A DNA stretch of 64,000 bases, taken from NCBI GenBank assembly GCA_020721965.1, contig DYLS01000008.1, forward strand, positions 1 to 64,000, given 5' to 3'. Numbering within the stretch: position 1 is the first letter of the stretch; every line of letters starts with the position of its first letter. Below, in pieces: positions 39,896 to 50,002 of this stretch. The DNA comes from Blastopirellula marina. Its GTDB lineage: Bacteria; Planctomycetota; Planctomycetia; Pirellulales; Thermoguttaceae. Position numbers and translations under genes: made by a program. The notes under the pieces are model-generated. The model saw only the letters and a program-made list of their open reading frames with translations, was not told the DNA's origin and ran no database searches.

Positions 39896-41838
39896 TTGCC
39901 GATCCGAATCAGGTTCTCCTTGCCCCGAATCAAGATATAGCCGTCCTGGAAGGCGGGGCTGGTGACGCACTCTTCGCCCAACGGGTTTTCGTGCTCGATA
40001 GCGAAACCATCGTTGGAGATGGTCCCGACGTAGCCCTTGCCCTCGTTGGAAAAGAGATAGATTTTTCCGCCTGCCAACCCCGGCGACGACGCGAACGTAT
40101 CTTCAGGAAACTCGTGTTCCCACAGTTTTCCACCTGTCTCCCAATTGTAGCAAGTCATCATGGCCGAGGCCGAAAGCAGGATCAGGTGTTTTCCCACGGC
40201 CAGGGGGCTGCACGTGTCGGGCAGGCCGTCCTCCAGCTCCCAGGCGAGGTGCGTCTTGGTGACGTCGCCTTCGCCGTCAGTGCGGATGCCGTACATGTAA
40301 TACGAGTACTCGCCCCCCGCCACGACCAGCCCGCCCGTGAAAATGGGCGACGGCCCGCAATCGCCCGTGGTCCCCTCGAATCGCCACCACTCCTGGCCAT
40401 TGGCGGGATTGTACGAGATCACGAAGGGATCGGCGACCGTCACCAACTGCTCGCGTGAGCCGTCGTGGAAGATGAGCGGGGTGGTCCAAGAGTTGGCGGT
40501 TGCCCTGGACACCTCCCAAAGCACTTGGCCCGTTTTGCCGTCGAAGGCGTAAAGCTTCGATAACTCGTCGTCGGCCGTTCCCTGGTCGAATTGCACGATC
40601 AGCCGATCGTGGTAGGTGCAAAGCGAGGCGGCATGGCCGTAGATGTTTTCTGGAATGCCCAGGCTCGTGTGCCACACCAATTTACCCTGAAAGTCCACGG
40701 CCCCCACGTCACCATTGGCGAACATGGCATACACCCGTCGCCCGTCGGTGGCAACGGTCGGTGCGGCCAAGCCTGTGTCCGCCAGGACCTTGGGCGGCTG
40801 AGACGTGCTCTCCGGGGTGCCGGGGATTTCGCATTCCCAAAGCCTTTCGCCCGTAGCGACATCAAAGCAGAACAGCGTGCGGTGATCGTTGTCGGCCCCG
40901 CTCACGAACACCTTGTCCGCCCACACGACAGGCGAATTGTTGCCCGGCAACGGAACGGCTGATTTCCAGGCGATGTTTTCGCCCGTCTCGGCGTTCCACT
41001 GGGTGGGAATGTCATCGTAGGCGGAAATGCCGGAGCCGTTCGGCCCGCGAAAGCGGGGCCAGTATCGGGCGTATTCGTCGGGCGAGGCGCAGTCTTCCGC
41101 GGCTTCCGCGCCGCCGGCCGGGCGTGCCGCCCCCGGTAACGCCGCGGCGATCTCCTGCGAGGCTGGGGCGCCGCCCACCGGCGCTCCCTCCGGCACGGTG
41201 CGTGCGGATGCCGGAGCCGTCTCCGACGCAGCGACCGCGGAACCCGGGCCTTCGGTTGCGGCCAAGGCATCCGCCAAGCGCCGCTGAAGGCCGCGGCCCT
41301 GCCACGACAGCACGATGCCCGAGACGATCAACAACGCCGCCAAACCGCCGACGCCGTATCGGGCGAGAGCGGCGTTTCGCTCGTGCCAATCGTCCAGGAT
41401 GTCCTCCCCGGTGGGATGGGGCAGCGGACGGCGCAGCGAGGAGGCGATTTTGGCCGATACCAGGAACGTCAGCCCGCCACCGATCAAAAGCCACGCCCCC
41501 CACTGGCGAAACCGCCGATCCCGGAAATACTCCTGCCGCAGTTGCAGGTCCAGCTCCCGAACGCGATCCTTGAGCGCCTCATTGCGAGGTTCGGCCGCGG
41601 CCTGCTTTTGCAGAGCAGCAAACTCCGGGTGATCCAAAGGGTCGATCTGGGGACGCATCGCAAAATGGACGAGCAGCACTGTCGCCACCGCGGCGCAAAA
41701 AATGCCCGAGATCAGGGCCGTTCGATAAGCAGCCAGGAAGCCCTCCCGAGGCAAGCCAGCCGCCTCCGTGGGACTCGACGGCACGCTCCCTGCCAACGCC
41801 CCCGCTGCTTCTTTGCTATTCGACTCTGTACCCGTCAT
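39892..41838 (-). CDS. Membrane-anchored PQQ-like beta-propeller protein
   Basis: N-terminal TM segments; YWPRFRGPNGSGISAYDDIPTQWNAETGENIAWKSAVPLPGNNSPVVWADKVFVSG. Confidence 0.88.
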   Translation of the reverse strand: MTGTESNSKEAAGALAGSVPSSPTEAAGLPREGFLAAYRTALISGIFCAAVATVLLVHFAMRPQIDPLDHPEFAALQKQAAAEPRNEALKDRVRELDLQLRQEYFRDRRFRQWGAWLLIGGGLTFLVSAKIASSLRRPLPHPTGEDILDDWHERNAALARYGVGGLAALLIVSGIVLSWQGRGLQRRLADALAATEGPGSAVAASETAPASARTVPEGAPVGGAPASQEIAAALPGAARPAGGAEAAEDCASPDEYARYWPRFRGPNGSGISAYDDIPTQWNAETGENIAWKSAVPLPGNNSPVVWADKVFVSGADNDHRTLFCFDVATGERLWECEIPGTPESTSQPPKVLADTGLAAPTVATDGRRVYAMFANGDVGAVDFQGKLVWHTSLGIPENIYGHAASLCTYHDRLIVQFDQGTADDELSKLYAFDGKTGQVLWEVSRATANSWTTPLIFHDGSREQLVTVADPFVISYNPANGQEWWRFEGTTGDCGPSPIFTGGLVVAGGEYSYYMYGIRTDGEGDVTKTHLAWELEDGLPDTCSPLAVGKHLILLSASAMMTCYNWETGGKLWEHEFPEDTFASSPGLAGGKIYLFSNEGKGYVGTISNDGFAIEHENPLGEECVTSPAFQDGYILIRGKENLIRIGK

Positions 41839-41941
41839 AACTTCGCTCTGATTCTCGTTCTCGTCTTTGCTCGCTTCGCATCGGTCATCTTGGGCGACCG
41901 GGCGGGGAACCCCGCGGTGCCGAACCTGCGGCGAAGGCGAT

Positions 41942-43450
41942 TCACGCGGTTTTGCTCGAAGGCGTCTGGGGCGTGGTCCACGCTACGGCCGTCCCCTGCG
42001 GCATCACAGACTCCACGCTGGTAATCCAACCGCGGCGGACCCGCTCCTCCGGGCAGTACCAAAAACAACGCCCACAGGCCACGCAGCGCCGCGGGTCCGG
42101 GTGATAATCGTCGCGGGGCGTTCGCGTGCAGAGTTGCACCAGCTTCAGCCCGATCACCAGACCGATCCACGCGCCTAACAGTGTGGAACCGAAGCGAAAT
42201 GTGTCCAGGCGTTGGGCCGCCGCCGCGAAGACCTTTTGGGCACTCTCGCCTGTGTTCTCAAAGGCCCGCACAGCATCCAAAGCATATTTATTGTTGGGGT
42301 CGATTTCCCTTTCGTTGGCGATCCAGCCCGCCAGGCGGACCTGGTAGTCCATGCGGGCCAGGGTGGCGTGGCCCATGCGACCGACGATGGCACCCACGAC
42401 GATCCATACCGGCACGGCGGCCAGAAACAGCACCAGTCGCCGCCGGGCCTTGCGCCTTTCACCCGGCGAAAGCGGGGCCGGCGGCGCCACGATGGCCCCA
42501 TACGGGCAAGCGTCCTCGCACAGGCGGCAGCGGATACAATGGGTGGGCGGAATGCGGACGTGCCACCTCGCCAGCTTCGACACCAGCCCCAGAATGGCAC
42601 CGTATGGGCAAAGAAACCGGCAATAAGGCCGACCGATGAAGATGCCGATCACCAGGAGGCAAGCCCCGAAAATCAGCATCGAGGTCGCCCCCGATCGGCG
42701 GAAGAAGGCCACAAAGGGGTCGTACTCGCAAATCACGTAGGCCGTGCCCGTGGCCGCATAAAGTACCGCCAATCCCAGGTAAACCCAGGGTAAAATGCCC
42801 AGGGCGTGCTCCAGCCAGAGGGGAATATGCTGCGGTCGAATGGCCATCAGCTCCTGAATGGCCCCCAGGGGACAAACCGCCGCGCAAAAGGCCCGGCCGA
42901 AGAACAAGGCGAAGATGATGGGGGCTGTGAAAAAGAGAATCACCGTGATCGGCACCGCGCGATGGACATTGCACGCCGCCTCGGCCACATCCTGAATCGC
43001 GCCGATCGGGCAGACGCAGCCCTCGCGCTGAAAGCCGAACCAGAGCAGGCTGAGACCAGCCAGGATCAACAATCCGTTCCGCGAGCGTCGGCTCAACGCC
43101 AAGTAGGTTGCCACCATCAAGGCCGCGAACAGCGCCGCGGTATCGATCAGGTCCCAAAGCGGGCTGTCGGGGGCGGGAGCCGGGGTCTCGGGCATCTTGT
43201 GATAGGTGAAGTCGGGCGGCGGAAAGCGCTCTTCGCCCGAAACCGATCCGCCCGGCAGCAACAGCGCCGCCAGCGCGGGGATGATCACCACGGCCCACAA
43301 CGAGGCACGCGGCCGCTGGATGCGAAAACGTGAGGCATCGCCGCCCGCCTCCCGGCCGCCCCGTTCCGCGGCTCCGCTGGGAAGCGCGCGGAGCGATTCG
43401 CCTTCGGTCGGTCGGCATCTGCTCCATGGCTGGGAATCTAGTAATTGCAT
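41942..43450 (-). CDS. Membrane polyferredoxin (NapH/NosR-like 4Fe-4S protein)
   Basis: Multiple TM helices; CVCPIGAIQD, CAAVCPLGAIQE, CRFLCPYGAILG, CIRCRLCEDACPYGA, CVACGRCFWYCPEE; ATG 43450. Confidence 0.88.
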   Translation of the reverse strand: MQLLDSQPWSRCRPTEGESLRALPSGAAERGGREAGGDASRFRIQRPRASLWAVVIIPALAALLLPGGSVSGEERFPPPDFTYHKMPETPAPAPDSPLWDLIDTAALFAALMVATYLALSRRSRNGLLILAGLSLLWFGFQREGCVCPIGAIQDVAEAACNVHRAVPITVILFFTAPIIFALFFGRAFCAAVCPLGAIQELMAIRPQHIPLWLEHALGILPWVYLGLAVLYAATGTAYVICEYDPFVAFFRRSGATSMLIFGACLLVIGIFIGRPYCRFLCPYGAILGLVSKLARWHVRIPPTHCIRCRLCEDACPYGAIVAPPAPLSPGERRKARRRLVLFLAAVPVWIVVGAIVGRMGHATLARMDYQVRLAGWIANEREIDPNNKYALDAVRAFENTGESAQKVFAAAAQRLDTFRFGSTLLGAWIGLVIGLKLVQLCTRTPRDDYHPDPRRCVACGRCFWYCPEERVRRGWITSVESVMPQGTAVAWTTPQTPSSKTA

Positions 43451-43548
43451 AAGGACCCCGGAATCTTCGTCGGCGTCACCGCCGGGTGTCTCGTCACGGC
43501 CGTCGGCGTCCCTGAAGGTGGGTCGCGCTCGGCTGGGATCGCCGCCGG

Positions 43549-44124
43549 CTATGCCGGCCGGATGCGATGTTTGAACAAATACGGTTGCGAGGCCGGCACG
43601 CGGACGAAGGCCTGGGAGGGGCAAGCGACCGCAATCGAGCACTCGTGGCAATTCAGGCAGCGATCGTGCCGCACCTGAAGATACAGGGAGGCGTTCCCGA
43701 ACGCGGCGCAGCCCACCACGCATTTTCCGCAGGCGATGCACAAGTCCTCGTCGATGGTGTATTCGTAATACGGTTCTTCCACGGCGCGGCGCACGATCGC
43801 CCCGGTGGGACAAAGTTGATTTTCGGCCGCCGTATTCAGGGCTGCCGGTTCCGGGGGAAAGTAGCCGGTGCACAGGTCGCAATACCCGCACATGGGGAAG
43901 CTGTTGACGCACTTGACCGCCGAATCTTGCAGGACGCAGTGCGTGGCGCAATTGCCGCAGGCGATGCACTTGTAGGGATCGATCTGCCAGAGGAGGAGGT
44001 CGCGGCGCCCCTGCTTGCCCAGGAGATACCCCCCCAGCCCTCCGACGCCCAGCAACGCCGCCATCTGCAAACCGTCACGAAGAACATCCCTTCGCGAAAC
44101 ATGCGTGTCCGAGTTTGCCATCAT
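43549..44124 (-). CDS. Tat-exported 4Fe-4S ferredoxin-type protein
   Basis: SRRDVLRDGLQMAALLGVGGLGG Tat-like signal; CIACGNCATHC, CIACGKCVVGC, CLNCHECSIAVACP. Confidence 0.85.
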   Translation of the reverse strand: MMANSDTHVSRRDVLRDGLQMAALLGVGGLGGYLLGKQGRRDLLLWQIDPYKCIACGNCATHCVLQDSAVKCVNSFPMCGYCDLCTGYFPPEPAALNTAAENQLCPTGAIVRRAVEEPYYEYTIDEDLCIACGKCVVGCAAFGNASLYLQVRHDRCLNCHECSIAVACPSQAFVRVPASQPYLFKHRIRPA

Positions 44125-44196
44125 CCACCTCGATGAACCGCCTTGGCGTCATGGCCGCCGGGAAATGTCCCGGTCGCGGGGCCGGGACCGTCCCCT

Positions 44197-44565
44197 TCAG
44201 GTCGCCCCTTGATGTCTGCCGTTCGTATTGGCCCGTGCTGCGCCGACGTGGCCATCGCTTCTAGCGCCGTGCTGCGTATCGCTCCCAGCACCGCCGTTCG
44301 TATCGCCCCCAGCGCCATGGTGGTCGCCGCGCCCTTGTGCCTCGCGATACGATTGAGCAGCGGGGAGCCGGCAAGTCGCACGGATCGCGCAGCGTTGGCA
44401 GACGGGCCGGGGACAAGTCACCCCTGCCCCCCGCCGACCTAGACTCAGGTACGCCCCTCCCCCGACCAGGAGCGAAGCCGCGGTCCATCGCGCGGCGCCG
44501 ACGAGCCACTCGCGCCGCCCCGTGATGCCACTCGATGCGGCCGTTGCCAAGGTTGGTCGTGTCAT
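44197..44565 (-). CDS. Small Tat-signal Cys-rich hypothetical protein
   Basis: GRREWLVGAARWTAASLLVGGGAYLSL then CPRPVCQRCAIRATCRLP; lies between FeS and NHL genes. Confidence 0.5.
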   Translation of the reverse strand: MTRPTLATAASSGITGRREWLVGAARWTAASLLVGGGAYLSLGRRGAGVTCPRPVCQRCAIRATCRLPAAQSYREAQGRGDHHGAGGDTNGGAGSDTQHGARSDGHVGAARANTNGRHQGAT

Positions 44566-44617
44566 CGGCTTCGATCTCCCTTCGGTTTGCTCGCAGGCGC
44601 GGAAGGCTTGCCGCGCT

Positions 44618-45793
44618 TCATGGGGCCGCTTCCTCGGAGGCCGCCCCGCCGGCATCCTCCGCGGTTTCGTTTCGCTCCGATGCCGCTGCGTCGTCGGCAG
44701 TCTTCGGCTCGAACACGAAGACCTTCCGCCGCCCGGAATCCAGCACCACGATCCTGCCCCGCGAATCGGCCGCCAGGTCGGGTACGGGAGTCCGCTCGTC
44801 CTCTCGCGTCTCGGTACTCAGGGAGCCGGTATCGCCGAAGAAGTTCGGCCCGGCCACCCAGCCCCGAAACTCGCCTTGCGGCGAAAAGACCTTGATCCTC
44901 AGCAGGCCTTTTTCCAAGGTCACGGTCGAACCGTCGGGCAGCAAGGCGATGTGAGCGGGGTTGCAGCACCCGCAAAAGCCGTCCTTCCCCAAACCCGCCT
45001 TACCCCAGAAGAACTCCAGGTCGCCCGACGGACGATAATATTCCACACGATGCGCGCCCGGATTGACCACGCGGAGCTGGCCGTCGCTTCCCCACGCGAC
45101 GTCCAGGTAAGGGCTGGGAACGACCAGGCCCAGGATGCCCCGATCGCGGTCGCGCTGCGCCAATTGTCCGATGAACTCGCCTTGAAAATCCACATGATGA
45201 ACCACGCGGTTGCCGGCATCGGCGACGAACACCCCATCCTCCGCAACAGCCAAGGAAGTGATCAGGGCCTTATCGCCGAAGGAGTTCCAGCGGCCGAGCG
45301 GCTTGCCCGACTCGTCCCAAAGGGTTACTTCGCTCCCCGAAGCGCAAAGGATCGTTTTTCGGGGTTCGCCACCGGATCGCGGAATATCTGCGACGGCCAG
45401 GCAGCGGATCGGCCCGGGGATCGCGGTCGTCTGCTCGCGGTCGCCGCGAGGGGAATAGCGTTCCACGCCGCCCTCGCCACCGACCCAGACGGCGTCATCA
45501 CCGCCCACAAACAGGGCGCTGGGCTGCGTCCAACCCACCTCCCATTGCGCAATCAGGCGGTATGCGGCCGCCTCTTCCGGCACGTGCCGGTAGTCGTCCA
45601 GCGAGTAGTCGAAACTCCCGGGAAAGGCGTTTTGCCGCGGGCTGCGCAAGCGGTTGCGGTAAGACAACGCAGCCAAGACGGCAACCGCGATCGCCGCGCT
45701 CACCATGGCCACGATCCACCAGGGCCACGCCCGACCGCAGCGATCGGATGGCCGGGCTAGCACACGGCCGAACAACCTTGAGGCTCGTCGCAT
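44618..45793 (-). CDS. NHL-repeat beta-propeller protein, membrane anchored
   Basis: TM WWIVAMVSAAIAVAVLAAL; SLAVAEDGVFVADAGNRVVHHVDFQGEFIGQ, HIALLPDGSTVTLEKGLLRIKVFSPQGEF. Confidence 0.82.
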   Translation of the reverse strand: MRRASRLFGRVLARPSDRCGRAWPWWIVAMVSAAIAVAVLAALSYRNRLRSPRQNAFPGSFDYSLDDYRHVPEEAAAYRLIAQWEVGWTQPSALFVGGDDAVWVGGEGGVERYSPRGDREQTTAIPGPIRCLAVADIPRSGGEPRKTILCASGSEVTLWDESGKPLGRWNSFGDKALITSLAVAEDGVFVADAGNRVVHHVDFQGEFIGQLAQRDRDRGILGLVVPSPYLDVAWGSDGQLRVVNPGAHRVEYYRPSGDLEFFWGKAGLGKDGFCGCCNPAHIALLPDGSTVTLEKGLLRIKVFSPQGEFRGWVAGPNFFGDTGSLSTETREDERTPVPDLAADSRGRIVVLDSGRRKVFVFEPKTADDAAASERNETAEDAGGAASEEAAP

Positions 45794-45855
45794 GTCGCCG
45801 CCTCGCTTGAAAACGATGCTTCCCCTGTCGCCAATCCCGTCCCCAGCCCGACCCT

Positions 45856-47265
45856 TCAACCGCCGGGCGGCAAGGCCAGGCATACCAACTCCGTCATGCT
45901 CCGCACCAAGAAATAACCCGGCACAAACGCCGGAGGCCCCCAGCAATCGTGGCCTTCCAGCACCCGCGCTTGCCCGATCAGCCGAAACTCGTTCGGATCG
46001 GCGGCCATGGCCGACAACAATCCGTCGTCATCCAGCGCCAACAGCACGCCGTTGATGATCACGTACGGTCCCAGGCCGAAGCGGTGTTGCGACCCGCTGC
46101 TCCAGCGCTGATTGCCCTCCAGATCCAAGCACACCATTTGCTTGTCTTTTTCCCGCACGCCGTAGATGAATCCTTCGTAAAAGATAGGGGTTTGCTGCGT
46201 GGAACCGAATTGGGCGGGGGAAAGCCGAAACAGGATGTCCGGCTCGATCCTCCCATCCCCGCCCTTCAGTTGCATCATCAACGCGCCCGAATCGTAACCC
46301 CCGCAGAAAAAAATGCGTCCGTCGGGGAGCGGCAGGGGAGAGGGCACCGTGGCCAAGCTGATCTTCCACTCCGTCGTGTCCCAGACGATTCGGCCATCCG
46401 CCGCGTCCACCGCCACGACCCCGCCCGAAGCGCAGTAAACGTACAACCGGCGACTCTGGAACTCGACCGGCACCACGGACGAATGGGTCATCTTCCAGTC
46501 GCGGGGATTCGGCGTCCGCCAAAGCACCTTGCCGTCTGCGAGATCGAGCGCGGCGAGCAGGGCCTCGGGGCCGCCTGGCGCCAGGATCAGTCGCTCGCCG
46601 TCCACCAGTGGGCATTGACCGGCGTACCACGGCGGTACCGTGGCACCGAATTCCGCGACCATGTCGATCAGCCACTGCGGCTCGCCGGTCAGACGATCCA
46701 GGCAGGCCACGTGACATTTCGGCCCGATCGTCACGACATATTTGTCGGTCACCGTGGGGATCGTGCGTGACATGCCGTGATTCCGCTTGATGGCATTGGG
46801 ATAGCGGAACTGCCAAATGTCCGCACCGTCGGCCAGCGATAGGCAGCGGACAACGTCCTCCTCTTTCTCACGGTCGTAGTCGATCAAATAAACGCGCCCC
46901 TCCTTGATGGCCGGTGACGCGAAGCCCTCGCCGAGCGCGACGCTCCACCGTTTGACTGGGCCAGCCTCACCCCAGGGTGGATCGAGCGAGAAGTCGCTCG
47001 ACTGAAACATGGCGTCTCCCCTCGGACCACGGAAGCGGGGCCACTCTCCGGGGATGTCGGCCGGCGAACCGCTGCCCGCTGCGAGCGTCCCTTTCAGAGC
47101 CGCCTTGCTGGTGGCCGCCACCGCCGCGCCCACCGGCTTGTCCAACCCCGGTATCCGCTTGAGCAACTGTGGCCGCGGTACAGCCGTCAACCATGCCGCA
47201 AAGGCAACCACGGCGGCAACGGCCGTCACGCTCGGAACCAAAATCGGCATCACACGGTGTGCCAT
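45856..47265 (-). CDS. PQQ-like beta-propeller repeat protein
   Basis: GEWPRFRGPRGDAMFQSSDFSLDPPWGEAGPVKRWSVALGEGFASPAIKEGRVYLIDYDREKEEDVVRCLSLADGADIWQF; ATG 47265. Confidence 0.88.
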   Translation of the reverse strand: MAHRVMPILVPSVTAVAAVVAFAAWLTAVPRPQLLKRIPGLDKPVGAAVAATSKAALKGTLAAGSGSPADIPGEWPRFRGPRGDAMFQSSDFSLDPPWGEAGPVKRWSVALGEGFASPAIKEGRVYLIDYDREKEEDVVRCLSLADGADIWQFRYPNAIKRNHGMSRTIPTVTDKYVVTIGPKCHVACLDRLTGEPQWLIDMVAEFGATVPPWYAGQCPLVDGERLILAPGGPEALLAALDLADGKVLWRTPNPRDWKMTHSSVVPVEFQSRRLYVYCASGGVVAVDAADGRIVWDTTEWKISLATVPSPLPLPDGRIFFCGGYDSGALMMQLKGGDGRIEPDILFRLSPAQFGSTQQTPIFYEGFIYGVREKDKQMVCLDLEGNQRWSSGSQHRFGLGPYVIINGVLLALDDDGLLSAMAADPNEFRLIGQARVLEGHDCWGPPAFVPGYFLVRSMTELVCLALPPGG

Positions 47266-47456
47266 GAGTCGGCCCGTGCCGGGTTGGAGGCGGGAATGCG
47301 CAAGTACTCCACGGATCGCTGCGCCTGACGCCTCATGAACGCGAATATCTCGATCCACGACCGCGCGACATCGCTCCCATACCAATATATCAACCGGTCG
47401 GAAAAGCGGCGATCCAGAGAAGGAAATCGCGGAGCGAACTCTGAGAAGGCCGATAT

Positions 47457-48107
47457 TTAACGCAATTCTCGAATCCGAATATTGCGAAACTCGACCTGCA
47501 TCGGCGGGCCTTGATGAAGCTGAAGGGCGATGATGCCCTCCTTCGCTCCCACCGCGTCTTTCTCCTCGTAATCCACGGTGGTGAAGCCGTTGATCTCCAG
47601 CCGGATATGCGGCCCATCGCAAGTAATCGTGTACTCGTTCCAATCGCCGCTTTTGACGTGTTTGGCGACCTCCTCGGGATTCACATCGGCCAGAATCCCT
47701 CGCCCGCGCTCTTCGTACAAGATGCCCATGTAGCGCTTTTCGGCCATGTCCGCCTGATAGCCTTTGACGATGAAATCATCCATCCGCTCGCTGCGAATTT
47801 GCACGCCCGAGTTGTGATTCCGCAATTTGAACTCCAACTTCAGGACGAAGTTGGCGTACCTCTTGGTGCTGCATAGGAAGGTGTTGTGCTCGGCCTTGGC
47901 CTGGTCGGTGCTGCCAACGATCACGCCGTCCTTGACCGACCAGAAGCGGGAATCGCCCTCCCAGCCACTCAGCGTCTTGCCGTCGAACAGGGGCACGAAG
48001 CCCTCTTCAGTGGGCTTCTCCGCCTGCGCGGCGGAAAGGCCCGTCGCCAGGACCACGGCCGCGGCGGAAATCAGTGAGACATAAATCGGGCGAAGGTGCA
48101 TCGTCAT
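47457..48107 (-). CDS. DUF1080 / 3-keto-disaccharide hydrolase domain protein
   Basis: EGFVPLFDGKTLSGWEGDSRFWSVKDGVIVGS, NHNSGVQIRSE, FRNIRIREL. Confidence 0.9.
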   Translation of the reverse strand: MTMHLRPIYVSLISAAAVVLATGLSAAQAEKPTEEGFVPLFDGKTLSGWEGDSRFWSVKDGVIVGSTDQAKAEHNTFLCSTKRYANFVLKLEFKLRNHNSGVQIRSERMDDFIVKGYQADMAEKRYMGILYEERGRGILADVNPEEVAKHVKSGDWNEYTITCDGPHIRLEINGFTTVDYEEKDAVGAKEGIIALQLHQGPPMQVEFRNIRIRELR

Positions 48108-48316
48108 GCCTGCTCTCCTTGTTGAGGGCTATGCTGAAGAACAAAGAACAACGAGAAACCATGATGCCGGGGCCACGACCGGCTATCTGCTAGGACCGCA
48201 GAAGATCGGCAAGCCAGCAAACCACGATCCACCTGCCAACATACTTCGCCGCCGCCGATTTCTCAAGGAACCTCTGAGCGAGCATCGGGAACGTCTCAAG
48301 GATCCTTCGAAGCGTC

Positions 48317-48376
48317 CGAACAAACCTCGTTGCTTCACACATCCTTTCCGTAATAGCTCAGCCGGAGACGGTTACG
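48317..48376 (+). repeat. Second interspersed structured repeat family, copy 4
   Basis: CCGAACAAACCTCGTTGCTTCACACATCCTTTCCGTAATAGCTCAGCCGGAGACGGTTACG. Confidence 0.7.
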
Positions 48377-48448
48377 CCCTTCGTGACTCGCTATTTGCCC
48401 CAGCGACACGATGCCGGATCACCGTATTGGCACGCTACCGGCCCGGGA

Positions 48449-49852
48449 TTACGGCGTCAGGCGAAGGCAAGCGTAACGAAGCACCATCGGCTCACCCTCG
48501 GTCGGGCCGAGCACGTCCAGCGTCCATGACGGCGAGGCTCCTGCCCGAGGCGTGGCCGTATAAAACGAACTCAGCGGCTTTTGCAACGGCACGCGGACGG
48601 ACGGCCCCGGCTGACCGTCGGGCAAGATCTCGAACAATTGATTTTCGCCCGGCGATGCAGCGTTCAACCCAACCTCCTGGGCATGGCAAAAGACGAACAA
48701 GCGATCGGTCGGTGTGATCCAGAATCGGGCGAACGAGCAGAGCATGCCCGGCTGACCCTCGACCGCCACGAACAGCGTCTTCCGCAGGACGACGGCACCG
48801 TCGCGAATCACCACATAATTCAGGGCATGGGACTGCTTTTCACCCGGGAAAAACTTTTCGCGGAGCCGGGTGTCGATGGCCCGCTCCACCCAGAGGATGT
48901 GGACGTTACCGTGTGGATCGACCCAAAGGTCGAGCGGACGAATCCAACCGCAAGTTTTTTCGCGGGATGCGATCTCCAGCCAAGGCTCGAACTTGCCAGT
49001 GGCAATGTCCTTCGACCAGACGTAGAACAGGCGGCGAAAGCCGTAGTCCCATTCCTGGCCCGTCAATTGTCTCTTGTACTCCCGCCAGGCTGAATTGGGT
49101 TCCACAATATCGCTCACGCCGCAGAAGTGCACTTGCCGATCCTTGAGCGCCACGGTCGGATAGCATACGCGGATGGGTTGAGGTTTTTCGTACTCTGCCC
49201 CGAACGGCCAAATCAATCGCCCCTGCGCCGACCACTTGCCTTGCGCATCCCGAAAACTCCATTCGGCGTGCGTGTATCCAACGTTCTGAAACAGGATCAG
49301 CTCGCGCTGCTGGCCGTCGGCGGCAAAGCTGCGATATGAGTGCTCGGAAAAGGGAGGCTCTCCATCCCACTTCGGAAGAATGGTGTGATACGGCTCATGC
49401 GGGCGAGCAGGGTCGAATTGCAGGATCTCTGGCCGGGAGGGACCGGCCCTGACGTTCGGCTCGCTGACGAGGGTGGGGTTCACCGACATGAAAAGCGGGC
49501 CATCTGGAAACACTGCCAAGGGGCAAGGCTCACGCGTCCGCCCAGCAGGATCGGCTTGCACCTGTACCCAGCCCCCCTCACCTCGTTCGAACAACAACCA
49601 GCGGCAGTTGTTCAAGGGCTGAACATCCGTTAACGTCTCCAGTCCGCTGGCGAAGACGCGATCCCCCAGCCGGACCAAACAGGTCGATCCGCTAGCCCAC
49701 ATCGGCCCGGCCCCGTTGTCGGCGGGAGTAACGCGATAGACTTCTTCTTCCGCAACCACAGCGACCTGCGGCGGAGCCGCGGGCAACGACCCAGATCGTC
49801 CCAAGCTCAAGACGCTCAGCGCCACACCCGTCAGAAACAAAACGCGTTGCAT
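48449..49852 (-). CDS. Secreted hypothetical protein (possible beta-propeller)
   Basis: Signal MQRVLFLTGVALSVLSLGRSGSLPAAPP; ATG 49852. Confidence 0.6.
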   Translation of the reverse strand: MQRVLFLTGVALSVLSLGRSGSLPAAPPQVAVVAEEEVYRVTPADNGAGPMWASGSTCLVRLGDRVFASGLETLTDVQPLNNCRWLLFERGEGGWVQVQADPAGRTREPCPLAVFPDGPLFMSVNPTLVSEPNVRAGPSRPEILQFDPARPHEPYHTILPKWDGEPPFSEHSYRSFAADGQQRELILFQNVGYTHAEWSFRDAQGKWSAQGRLIWPFGAEYEKPQPIRVCYPTVALKDRQVHFCGVSDIVEPNSAWREYKRQLTGQEWDYGFRRLFYVWSKDIATGKFEPWLEIASREKTCGWIRPLDLWVDPHGNVHILWVERAIDTRLREKFFPGEKQSHALNYVVIRDGAVVLRKTLFVAVEGQPGMLCSFARFWITPTDRLFVFCHAQEVGLNAASPGENQLFEILPDGQPGPSVRVPLQKPLSSFYTATPRAGASPSWTLDVLGPTEGEPMVLRYACLRLTP

Positions 49853-50002
49853 CGGTACCCCCCTTCCTTCGTGGCCCGCCAGAGAAGTCATTTTCCTTGG
49901 AAACCTCTGCGGAAACCTCTGCACACTTGGCCGTGGCTTCAGTATACTCGCACGGCCGTTTGTGGCAATCACGATCAAACCCCGAGGAAGACGTAGAATA
50001 GA

